Origin: Zygnema cylindricum
Lineage: Eukaryota > Streptophyta > Zygnematophyceae > Zygnematales > Zygnemataceae
Length of the DNA stretch: 64,000 nt
Assembly (NCBI GenBank): GCA_037447655.1
Contig: JBBHKE010002197.1
Location: 1-64,000, forward strand
Direction: 5' to 3'
In this document: positions 36,407 to 46,405 of the stretch, in pieces
Layout of the letters: every line of letters starts with the position of its first letter
Position numbering within the stretch: position 1 is the stretch's first letter
Made by a program: the position numbers and the translations under genes
Notes under the pieces: generated by a model
The model's database searches: none
What the model was told of the DNA's origin: nothing
The model's input: the letters and a program-made list of their open reading frames with translations, nothing else

Positions 36407-36446
36407 TTTTATACTTCAAACAAAACCAAACATAAGATGCGCTCGA

Positions 36447-37499
36447 TGTAGAAATCAATGGTTCTTTTAGTATTTTCTAGGTCTACATTGGAATACAGAA
36501 AGAAGCCGAGGCAGTCTGCCTCTAACTTCTCTCTCCAACTCCCACACGTGTTGCAGTCACTGAGAAGTTGGAGAGGAAACTAGAGCCATAGCTACCTAGG
36601 CTATCCAGAGGTTAACGGGATATAGATTAGTTCATTTACGGAAAGGTAGGTTTATTTGCTAAAAAAAAAAGAAGATGTCGGATCCATGATTTGATCCTGG
36701 TACTTGCCGTCCGTTAAGACGCCAGTAGCCGGTAGACTTATCCGTTATGTCTAGGACTAGTGATACATACTATGGGGTTTGATATTTATTTAAATGTTGC
36801 CACGTAGGATAATTCATTTTACAGCGGATGTTTACTGATACATAGATCCAGTTATGTAAAAGTACGGATTACGGTATGGATAAGAAACGAGTATCGCGCA
36901 TTTTGTTTCTTTTACAAAAAAAATACCGCGCAAGTATTTATGACGGCTACGATTGAAATCTGCATTCAATTGGACGGCCGCGAAGAATTCGAGATCGCGG
37001 AAGAGAATCTCGGCGGCTTGTGGTCATCGCCACATCGGATGACACATGGCACTACTACATTGGATCGCGGCATCTCCGAGGATTATGGGACCGAATCCGG
37101 ATATGACATGCGTTGACATTTAGGCCATGTTGTACAATATCTGTACATAAAGTACACCGAAAGCTGTACTTTTGTGTACGGCAGTGTAATATGATTGGTG
37201 CCGTACATCAGTAGATAGAGTTTTAGAGAGAGAGATATGACTTAGAGTTTTAGAGAGATAGAGAAAAATTTGGTAGATAGGACCCTCTCTCCCAGAGAAC
37301 TTTTGTACAAAAGGTAAACTTTGACCCTCCATAACTTACTGCTCAAGGGAGCAAATTCAAAGATTCTTTTTGGTATAGACTCAATGGAGTCTTGCCTGGG
37401 TGGAAGTTATTCTTGCTGAAACACGAAGGGGTCAGGGTTATCCTAGAAGCTTCTTGCAAGCTGTCCACTCTGAGGACCTTTGGAGGTCTCAGAGTTGCA
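36447..37499. mobile_element. Solo LTR (1053 bp) with 5-bp target duplication CTCGA
   Basis: It starts TGTAGAAATC and ends GAGTTGCA, with CTCGA at 36442-36446 and again at 37500-37504. It interrupts the LTR of the copia element, whose sequence resumes directly after. The last ~190 bp match the left edge of the window (1-245), so at least two copies of this LTR family are present. It is not related to the copia LTRs here. Reading frames across it show no protein domain. Confidence 0.87.
36678..36755 (-). other. tRNA-like sequence inside the solo LTR
   Basis: On the minus strand this reads with an A-box-like TAACGGATAAG, and about 45 bases later a B-box-like GGATCAAATCA within a plausible T-arm (CCAGG...CATGG). 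The D and anticodon arms are poor, so it is not a working tRNA gene. It may be an internal RNA polymerase III promoter relic or coincidence. Confidence 0.35.
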
Positions 37500-37782
37500 C
37501 TCGAAACACCTACCAATCAATCACATCTACACGCGAAACTACATAGTAGTAGAGTACTAACAAACGTGCAGCCTAGCCATACATACCAAACAAGACCGTA
37601 CACTCCAAACGACGACTAAACCTGATCGTCGCAAAACCGAACCTGCGCGAGACCAGGAATTTAGGAAGCAATCACAAAACATATTGACACCAAACGAACC
37701 AAGACCACACGCTTAACGTAAAGACAAATTAGTTGGCCGCGCGATAGATCTGCGACAGCCGATTACAACTTTGAACCTAACA

Positions 37783-37946
37783 CATATATGAGGGATTGTG
37801 GATCTGACGGCTGTGAATGAACGTTAAGATTTTCAGCTTCCGATTGGCGATCTCAAATTGATAATTTGACCAGTGTGTACGGAAAAAAAAATGTTTCAAT
37901 TGGCAAAAAAATTATTAACAGTACAGTAATAGCGATACACGGTGTA
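37783..37946. mobile_element. Half of a family Q element, cut by the copia LTR
   Basis: It matches the inverse of 63024-63240: 'attgtggatctga', 'cagcttccgattggcg', 'tctcaaattg', ending in ATAGCGATACACGGTGTA. The other half would lie beyond the lost 3' end of the copia element. The copia element therefore seems to have inserted in this older element. Confidence 0.7.
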
Positions 37947-38011
37947 GATATGCACAACTGTCGTTCTTTTTGTCGATGTCACCAATTAGCAAAAATTTTA
38001 TGTAAGTTTGT

Positions 38012-39730
38012 TAAGGTATAGCCCCATGTATTTGTAACCTACCGAAATTATTTTGTTTTTTAGCGCGTGTCCTGTGGACCCCGATTTCAGGTGTCTCTTT
38101 GTGTTTACTCGAAATTGTTAGTTGACTATGTGACAATTGTACACGGCGACAAGGCCCGTTACGTTTATCAACTGGTACAATCTGTCAAGCCACACCGTAT
38201 TCTTGGAAACTTTTTGAAGAAGCGCAACTCGCAAAACACATCGTAATTTTTGAAGTGATTTGGTTTGTTGCATGTCATTGCGTGACATCGTAGACGTACA
38301 GACAACATGCCTTTGCTTAAACCTCTCCCGTCCGGCCGCCATGATTTCGCAAATTTTCACCATCGTAGATTTTTCACCTTTAATCGAAATGATACTACAC
38401 CATCGAGACCCCGTCGAAACAAAAAACGTACAAGGTGAATGCGGACAAAAACGAACAGCCTTGTACTTTTTTTCCGTCGTCAAAAACTTTTGAAAACTTT
38501 TCACACGTGGGAATATATTTTCTTATTTGTGTAAACGGTTCTACTTTGCTTAAAACACATTGCCGATGTGGTTTATGATAAGTTTGAAGATGACGTGACA
38601 GTGGGTCGAAAAATACAAGACGACATATTTTTGTTTATCCTAAGTTCGAGAATGACGCAAAATAGGGTACGTCCCCATGTAATCGGTACATTTATAAAGT
38701 ATTTTAGACTGTAATAAAGATTCTCCGTAATACTTTGAAGAGCGTCCCTATGTGTGAAAATGATACTGGAACTTTGAAATGCGGCGTTTGTTGACGTAGG
38801 TACAACTTGTGACGATTGAAGACCACTATGAAACCTCCGACGATTAGTGACGCCAACAAAAACTGCGACAGTTGTAGATGTCTAGATTTTTTGGGAAATT
38901 GTAGATGTTTAGGGTTTGGTGACATTGTGACGTCATGCTCACTTGTGACAAGGCAACCTCACTTATTCAATAACTTTCCGCCATGGTTTCCCGATTTCGT
39001 TTTTTCTACTTTTCTCACTTGACTTGCCATTAAAGAAAAACCTAAAATAATTCAATTATTTTTTTTCAAAGATCTTCCATTTTATACCAAAATTGTTGTG
39101 TCTCATTCTAAAAAGTGAGAGATAAAAGCGATACTGTCAGAGGGAGAGGGGAGAGGCGAAGACCACAAAAAATTATGCAAAGGACCCATGAATGAAAGTG
39201 GAGGTCCTATACCCCTACAATGTTTTTTTCCGTTCATGCGCGTGACATGCACGGAGAAAAATAGCGAGGACTCTCCCTCGTCCAAAAATTTTCCCACTCT
39301 TGTGGCGCTTGCGATAGTCGTTTATCGTTTGCTGTTGGGGAGGTATTATAACTAAAAACACCCCCTCGAGGTGATTTTGGATGAAGTTTTTTGATGGGCT
39401 GGAAACTCTTGCTTGGGGGTCGAAACGAGGAAAATGCCAAAATGCGTTCACATGACAACAAACATGCACTACACTCAAAGAATAAAATTGACGATCACTA
39501 TACTTTGGTAAACACGATTTTCTCTTACGGCCACAGTTTTTCTCAAAGTTCCTTGAATTTTAGGGCAAAAAGACAAAGAAAAGTATATACTTTAAAACAT
39601 GGGGACGTACCCTTATACTTTACAAATTAGCGATTTCTTTGTACGGTTGCAACATAGGCAGAACGTGCTAAGTTTGAAAAGAGAGCGACAGTAAAAAGCC
39701 TGAACTTAGCCACATGGGGTCGTAACCTTA
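38012..39730. mobile_element. Outer family S element (nested pair)
   Basis: The ends are TAAGGTATAGCCCCATGT (38012) and ACATGGGGTCGTAACCTTA (ending 39730), imperfect inverse copies of the same type as the inner element at 38664-39613. The outer arms hold no recognisable gene. Short frames at 38118-38504 are unsupported. Confidence 0.6.
38664..39613. mobile_element. Inner family S element, 17-bp perfect TIR
   Basis: AGGGTACGTCCCCATGT at 38664 and its exact inverse ending at 39613. The interior, reversed, matches the family S copies in both segmental duplications. No transposase frame is present. Confidence 0.8.
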
Positions 39731-39792
39731 CTCGTCTTCAATCGTAGGAAATTGTACCCATGTCTACAACCGTCACCTTTCAAAGTCGTGAT

Positions 39793-40312
39793 TGACGGAT
39801 CTTACACAAAATCACGGTGCAAGATAAAATTGGAAGCAGTCATAAAATTCACAAGAGAGAGAACAGTCCACGGAAGCCAAAATATTCCATAGAAGTTTTT
39901 CCCTATAAAAAGTTAAGTTACCCTCTCCCTCTAAGCTACAACATATATTTCTACAAACCGTAACGTCACTACTTTAAACTAAAACCAAATCAAACATAAA
40001 GTGCGAACGAAGCGCCTGCTAATCAAATCGCGTCTACATGGGAAACTACAAAGTACTAAAGCCCTAAACAAACGTACACATAAAACGTACACACCAAACA
40101 AAACGTACACCACCAACCGACATCTAAACTTGACCGTCGCCAAACTGAATCTGCGGAGACCGAGAATTTACGAAACGATCTACCAAACATAATGACTCCA
40201 AACAAGCCAAGACCACACACTTAACGAAAAGACAAACTAACACTTAACGAAAAGACAAACTAGCCGGCCGCACGATGGACCGCGATGGCTAATTACAACA
40301 TTGAGCTTAACA
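39793..40312 (-). repeat. 3' LTR of the complete copia element
   Basis: It begins TGACGGATCTTACAC and ends GAGCTTAACA on the plus strand. It aligns throughout with 45318-45812 and has an extra short tandem duplication of 'cacttaacgaaaagacaaact' near 40220-40262. The pyrimidine run ATCCCCCTCTC just right of it (40313-40323) is the polypurine tract read on the minus strand. Confidence 0.9.
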
Positions 40313-43300
40313 ATCCCCCTCTCAAAGTTGTAATCATTACCAAACCTAATTAGGCCTCCACCTCACAAGTATATCATGAGCCGCGGCTTCGTCAGCATAT
40401 TCGCGGCTTCCTCCAACGTCAAAACGTACAAAAATTCAATCTCCTTCGCTGCGACCAAATCTCGCACAAAATGCCACTAAATCCTTATATGTTTTGTCTT
40501 TTTGTGAAAAATAAGATTCTTAACCAACGCCATTGAGCTCATACTTTCAAAAAATATTTTGAAACAGTCAATGAAAATCTCTATTTCACCATGTAATTCC
40601 TTAATCCAAATCCACGCTTTAGAAGTATGACACGCTGCCATATATTTCGCTTCGGTTGAACTTAATGCAACGGTTGACTGAAGACGTGAACTCCAAGAAA
40701 TTGCCGCGCCGCTAAAGACAAATGTATAACCGGGCGTTGACTTTTTTGTATGAAAGTGGCTGCCTTAGCCCACGTCACAATATCCCAGGCACTCTAAAGA
40801 CGCCTGTCCAGATCGAAATAATAATCCAATCTTTATCGTTCCTGCAAGGTAACGAAAGATCCTCTTCACGGCCACCCAATGAATCTTTTTAGGAGCCTGA
40901 CAAAATCGGACAAAATCGACTCCAATCTCAATCGTTCCTGCAAGGTAACGAAAGATCTATTTCACGACCTCCCTATGAATGTTTTTAGGAGCCTGACGAA
41001 ATCGGACAAAATCGGCTCACGACAAATCGGCCCTAGCCAGAAATTGCGGCTGGGATATCCGTTGGTGTGGCCACACTTAAATACATTAGAATCCCAACGG
41101 CCTCACAATAAGGCATTTAGACGGTTTCCTCCTCAAATTTGCGATATTGAAGTTTTCGAATCTAGTGGTGTCAAAACCGGCTTAGAATCCAACATAACAA
41201 ATTTTGTTAGTACTTCTCTGCACTATTGCACTTGTGACAATTTAATATCCCCATTATCGTACCCTAAAACTTCCACTCCAAAAATATATTGTACGTCCCC
41301 CAAATGTGTGATTTTTAAGTGACGACGAAAGTACTTCTTCAATTCGGCGATTCACGTCAACTTGTCACATACCATCAAAAAGTCATCCACGTAGACACAA
41401 AATATGATTTGTTCTTCCCCCTCACCTTTGACGTAATTGCCAGAGTATCAAAACATACGTATGAATCCAAATTATATATCCATATTTAGTCAAAATTTGT
41501 GTAACCGTAAGTACGAAGTCCTAGGTGCCTGTTTTAGTCCGTACAAGGATTTCCGCAGCCGTCATACCTTCCCCTCCTTCGACACTACCCCCTCCGGAAT
41601 TTTTATATAAACCTCCTTTAAATCCCCATTTAAAAATGTCGTTTCCACATCCATTTGGTGAATATGCTTCTTGCCGGCAGCGACAATAGCAATAATCATT
41701 CGTAAAGGATCAAACTTAACCACCGGTGTATATGTTTCCGTATAATCAACCCCCTCCTTTTGTTGAAAGCCCTTGTAACCTAATCGAGCCTTATGTTTTA
41801 CAATTTCCCTCGATGCACCAGGTTTAGTTTTAAAAATTAATTTCGTATCAATAACTTTTTTCACCCTCCGGTAAGCTTACCTCCTCAAAAGTACGGTTGT
41901 CAATAATTGAATTTCCCACGGCGGTTTCTAATCTGTCTTCAATCACATGATTTTTGTGCTTCCACATTTGCGGATCACTCGGCTTATTTTCGCATAATGA
42001 TTGCTAAAAAATAAAATCATCCTCCCTCTTCGCCGAAATAAAATAATACGAATTTTCCACAATACCTTTACAGTCAAAAGAAAGACGAGCCGGTTTCTTT
42101 CCCCTATATTCCCTCATACTCCTCTTTGGCTCATAATGTTTCTCCTCCTTTTCCGGTTCGTTTTCAATGATATTCGGTCTGTTCAATTTAGAAGACGCAG
42201 GTTTCCTCGTGTCCGATGACATTCGGGAATTTTTGCATTTGAATCCCAACCAATGTTATCAAAATTTACATTTTCTATAATTTTACCTTTCCCCCTCTTA
42301 ACATTGAAAGTGGATTCCGGCTCAATTTCCGAATGCAAACCCTCAATGTCATTAAGATCACCAATTTCAAATTCCTCATGAAAATAAAGATTAGAATGAC
42401 GCTTGGCCGATCGAGAAATCGTAGATAATAAATCCTCGTGAAAATCCACATTAGTGATTCCTCAATGATAGTTCAGATCGGATCATACACTTGATAAAGG
42501 CTCCCTTTCGAACTATACCCTACAAAATATCCAATCCAACTCCTTGATGCAAATTTCCCTTTACGTTTTTGAGATTGAATGTAAACCGATGCACAACACC
42601 CCCAAATCCGAATGTGGTGAAGTGTAGGTTTTCGGCCATACCACAATTCGTGTGGAGTTTAATCACCCGAAACTGATATAATCCTTTGATTGCAAATAAA
42701 ATTTGTCGCCAAAATTGCATTGCGCCATAAGTTAATGCTCATTCCGGATCTGTGTATCATGGATCGTACCATTTCTTGAAAAATACGATTCTTTCTATCG
42801 GCTACTCCATTGGATTCCGGTGAGTAAGATGCAGTAAATTGGTGAATAATTACCCACTTTTTATAATAAGGATCAAAAGAAAGAAATTCCTCTCCATTAT
42901 CCGATCTCATAGATTTAAGTTTTCTCTCACATTGCCTTTCGACCATCATATGCCACTCTTGAAAGCGTATACCTCCTTCGAATTTGTGTTTAAGTAATAA
43001 TACCCATGTGATTGAGAGAATTCGTCCACCACCACTATAATATATTTATTTCCACCAATCGTCATCGGTGTCACGTCCCCATATAAATCAATATGCACTA
43101 GATCAAGCGGATCGAGCGGATGCTTAGATCGATGCGACAAATTCTTGGCCGGAAGCGGCTTTGGGATTTGCCTCTCCTTACTACACCCCTCACATCCATT
43201 AATTGTCTCTCATGATGCCAAATCTAATCCCCTTACACTTCTATTTTTAATCATGCGACGAAGACTCTCCTCGGATGTGTGACACATGTGGTGGTGCCAC

Positions 43301-45303
43301 AAAGTTAGACCCCCTTTTGATTTAGAAATCTACGAGATAATGCCGCAAGAAATTGGGGTGGAATCCGGTCGACGCCATAGCAAGCTGCAATACATCGAAT
43401 TTGTGACTTATTCATTGCCAATATGTACGCCGTCAGATGGTACAATTTTTATAGATGAAGCACCGTACCCAAGTACGCTGCTATCTGCCCTTTGAATCTG
43501 CGGCCACCGTGAGGTATGTACAAAACATTGATTAGTTTAGTTTGCGTCACTTTTTCAACTCCACGTGTGTCCAAAATAGGTAAGTCCAACGGTACAATAC
43601 CCAATGTACCGATCGAAATCACTTGTCCATTTGCGACATTGATTCTTTTTGGGACCGTGAGTTGGCGCATATCTTTGAAAAGTGACGCGTCCGTACATAT
43701 GTGGTGTGACGCACCAAAAACAATAATCCACTTCTTTTTTGGTTGCATAGCACCTACCAACTGAACAGGCAACAAGTTAAAGGCGGAAAAGATCTACGCG
43801 CCTTCGCCTCTTTCTAAATGTTCATCTCTCATAAAATGTTCTCCTCCTCGACCATGACGCCCTCCACGACCACCGCGGCAGCCAAGACGACCACCGCCGC
43901 AGGCACCATTCCGGCCGCCGCAGTCGCCCCTACTGCCCTCGCCTCCATTTTCAAGCTTCGAGTAACATTGTGGGCTTATATGGCCCCACTTCCCGCAAAA
44001 GTGATATTGGCGCTCCTTATCCAGACAAGAAGACGCCATGTGACCAAGTTTGCCGCATTGAAAGCAAGCAATATTGGACAAACCTGAATATCCGGGTCGG
44101 AAGGAGGTTTCCCGACCCTATCTTGTCCTCTTCCCCCTCTTCCCCTCGGATTTCCACCTCTTCTTCCCCCTCTTCCTCGAAGATAATTTAGATCGGGCGT
44201 TTCCGTCGACGTAGCATTGAGGGATCCGTTCGGTTGAGATCCCCTCGAAGAGCTTGAACGATTCCCCTCGGTCGATTTAAGGGACCTGATGATATAATCC
44301 ATAGTGTTGGAATCTCGCGATAAAAGAATATCCCTTAAATGTACCATTTTCTCCGGTTAGCCATGGATGAAGACCGATGCCTTATCACTCTCATCAATGA
44401 ATTTTCCCAAATTTGCAACCTGCTCAACAATAATGTTAAATATCTTGGAGGCTTCATCGATTGATTCACTTGATTTGACTGTGAAAGAGGTATAATCGGT
44501 ATAAATATGTTGCCCCTTATTTTGAAGACTCTTCCCAAAGTGATTTTCAATGGCCACCCCACAATCTTGAACAAAACTTTGGGTAAGGAATTGATGATGT
44601 AAAGTAGTGATGCATGATTGGAATAGATCACCGATAGCGGAAAGATTTTTCTTTGTCCACACCCGATAAGCTTTCTGATCCGTTGTTGGCATTTTGTTCA
44701 CTCTTTTCACCACCTTCCAAAGTCGTTTGAGTTTAAATTGTGTTTTGATATACTTCTTCCATGCTTGGTAATTCGATCCACTGAAAATGACGATCTTTCC
44801 GGACATCGATTCAACCGTTTAGTCCCTTCACTCCAATCGTCAAAAACGGAATCATCATCGATGGGAAGTTTCCCTTTTCGAATCAATTCCCTCGCCTCCT
44901 CCTCATCTCTTTCACCTCCTTCCGTTTTATCGATGCTTTGATTCGGAATCAGATCTCCAAATAATGGAGAATATAATTCGGTTCGCCTCGGAGATCCATT
45001 GATCCACATAACGGAAAAGACTGTCCATTAATTTTTGAAGACGATCTTCCATCGCGTCACCTTCCTTGTTATTTGTCCCCTCATTCTCCTCCTTTTGACC
45101 GAATGGATCAGTCGGGACGGTTTCCTCAAAAGTTTTCCCGGTGAAAGTAAATGGAGTTTCTACTTCCGGATCCGAAGATGATTTGGATGGATCCGGAGGT
45201 TGAGAAATCATCGGAGAAGGAATCGTTGGAGAAGGGGTTTTCTTTTTCCTTCCATCCATGGCGGCCAAACTAGCCACCTTTTACGCCTCAATGGAGCACA
45301 CAA

Positions 45304-45315
45304 GCTCCGATACCA
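45304..45315 (-). other. Primer-binding site for initiator methionine tRNA
   Basis: On the minus strand TGGTATCGGAGC follows the 5' LTR after two bases. It differs at one position from TGGTATCAGAGC, the usual copia site complementary to the 3' end of initiator tRNA-Met. Confidence 0.85.
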
Positions 45316-45317
45316 CT

Positions 45318-45812
45318 TGAAGGATCTTTCACAAAATCAAAGTGCAAGATAACAGCGGAAGCATTCATAAAATTCACAAGAGAGAGAACAGTCCACGGAA
45401 ACCAATATATTCCATAAAAGTTTCCCCCCATAAAAAGGCAAGTTACCCTCTCCCTCTAAGCTGCAATACATAGTTACTCAACCGTAACGTCACTACTTCA
45501 AACTAAAACCAAACCAAACATAAAGTGCGCACGAAGCGGTTACCAATCAAATTGCGTCTACACGCGAAACTACAAAGAACTAAAGTACTAAAAAAACGTA
45601 CACACAAAATGTACACACCAAACAAAACGTACACACCAACAGACATCTAAACTTCACCGTCGCCAAACCGAATCTGCGGAGACGAATCTACGAAACGATG
45701 TACCAAGCATGATGACTCCAAACCAACCAAAGACCACACACACTTAACGAAAAGACAAACTAACCGGCTGGGCGACAGACCGCGACGGCCGATTACAACA
45801 TTGAACCTAACA
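45318..45812 (-). repeat. 5' LTR of the complete copia element
   Basis: It begins TGAAGGATCTTTCAC and ends GAACCTAACA on the plus strand. The many differences from the other LTR show that the insertion is not recent. Confidence 0.9.
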
Positions 45813-46212
45813 GCGATTTCATTTTAGCACATTGGAACGCAATGAACCGTAGTACGGAGAATCTTCACTAAAATCCAAAGTTACTGTTCAGAGTACCGGT
45901 TACATGACCACATACCCTAGTTCAGAATAATGAGTTCACCTTGTTTAGTGTTGGCTAACCGCATTATTGTAATTATTTTGATTTGGGTTGACCGGTCCGG
46001 TCATTACCTGTTGACCTGGCTACAACTGCTGCGTAAAACGCGGAATAAACATGGAATTCCGTTAAAACGGTTCATATTTTCTATGCTATGACTCACGACA
46101 ATGCCAGGAAAATTGTACGAATTTGTACCCGCATCTACAACCGTCACCTTCCAAAGTTGCGATTTCATTTTCGTACATTGGAACGCAATGAATAGTAGTA
46201 CGGAGAATCTTC
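45813..46212. mobile_element. Family S fragments upstream of the lectin kinase
   Basis: 45813-45925 ('gcgatttcattttagcacattgg' to 'cggttacatgaccacatacccta') continues the sequence at 39735-39792 across the copia insertion. A second fragment (about 46115-46212) repeats 'ctacaaccgtcacctt', 'gcgatttcattttcg' and 'gtagtacggagaatctt'. The same kind of element also lies upstream of the lectin kinase fragments in the segmental duplications. No gene is seen. Confidence 0.6.
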
Positions 46213-46405
46213 ACTAAAATCCAAATCCGAATCTTTTTGCGCCGCAAAAAGTCAAAACGCTATTTCCCTTCCAATAATTGCCAACGCCACTCAAGGAACA
46301 TAACTCTTTGTTCTTAGCTTGGCAAAGCAGAGGAGCAACCAAGCAACCAAAACTGGCGATACGCAACATAAGAATCGCCGATTTTACAGCTTTCCCGATA
46401 CTGCG

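Larger units (their letters stand above)
31872..37782 (-). mobile_element. Degenerate copia element with 5' LTR, 3'-truncated (duplication copy 2)
   Basis: On the minus strand the order is 5' LTR (35682-37782, split by two insertions), a decayed primer-binding site just inside it, gag starting near 35622 (MGGRKKKTPS), a gag helical part (about 34870-34790, SSESIDEAIKRFNIII), zinc knuckles with a stop, protease LIIDFGAPHH (about 34090), GAG-pre-integrase (33680-33440), integrase (33265-32813) and the start of reverse transcriptase (32120-31872). The rest of reverse transcriptase, RNase H and the 3' LTR are gone. From 31872 to 34602 it is nearly identical to 19024-21754. Numerous frameshifts make it inactive. 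Confidence 0.88.
35682..37782 (-). repeat. 5' LTR of the second-copy copia element, split by two insertions
   Basis: Pieces 35682-35856, about 36407-36446 and 37505-37782 align in order with the 495-bp LTR at 45318-45812. Subtracting the TIR element (550 bp) and the solo LTR with one target duplication (1058 bp) leaves 493 bp, the expected LTR length. It begins TGAAAGGATC and ends ACCTAACA on the plus strand. Confidence 0.85.
39793..45812 (-). mobile_element. Complete but decayed Ty1/copia retrotransposon
   Basis: LTRs lie at 39793-40312 and 45318-45812. The flanks are GTGAT and GCGAT, a 5-bp target duplication with one change. The related sequence at 46135-46165 shows the unoccupied site. 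On the minus strand: gag (45277-43976 in several frames), two zinc knuckles (CFQCGKLGHMASSC and a second lacking its first cysteine), protease WIIVFGASHH with the catalytic Asp replaced by Val (about 43720), integrase (43140-42659, DLYGDVTP, RSDNGEEF, SPESNGVADRKNR), reverse transcriptase (41864 down, QMDVETTFLNGDL, then YVDDFLMV near 41385) and RNase H with STVALSSTEAKYMA (about 40660). Gene order integrase before reverse transcriptase is diagnostic of copia. Frameshifts and the protease change make it non-autonomous now. Confidence 0.93.
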
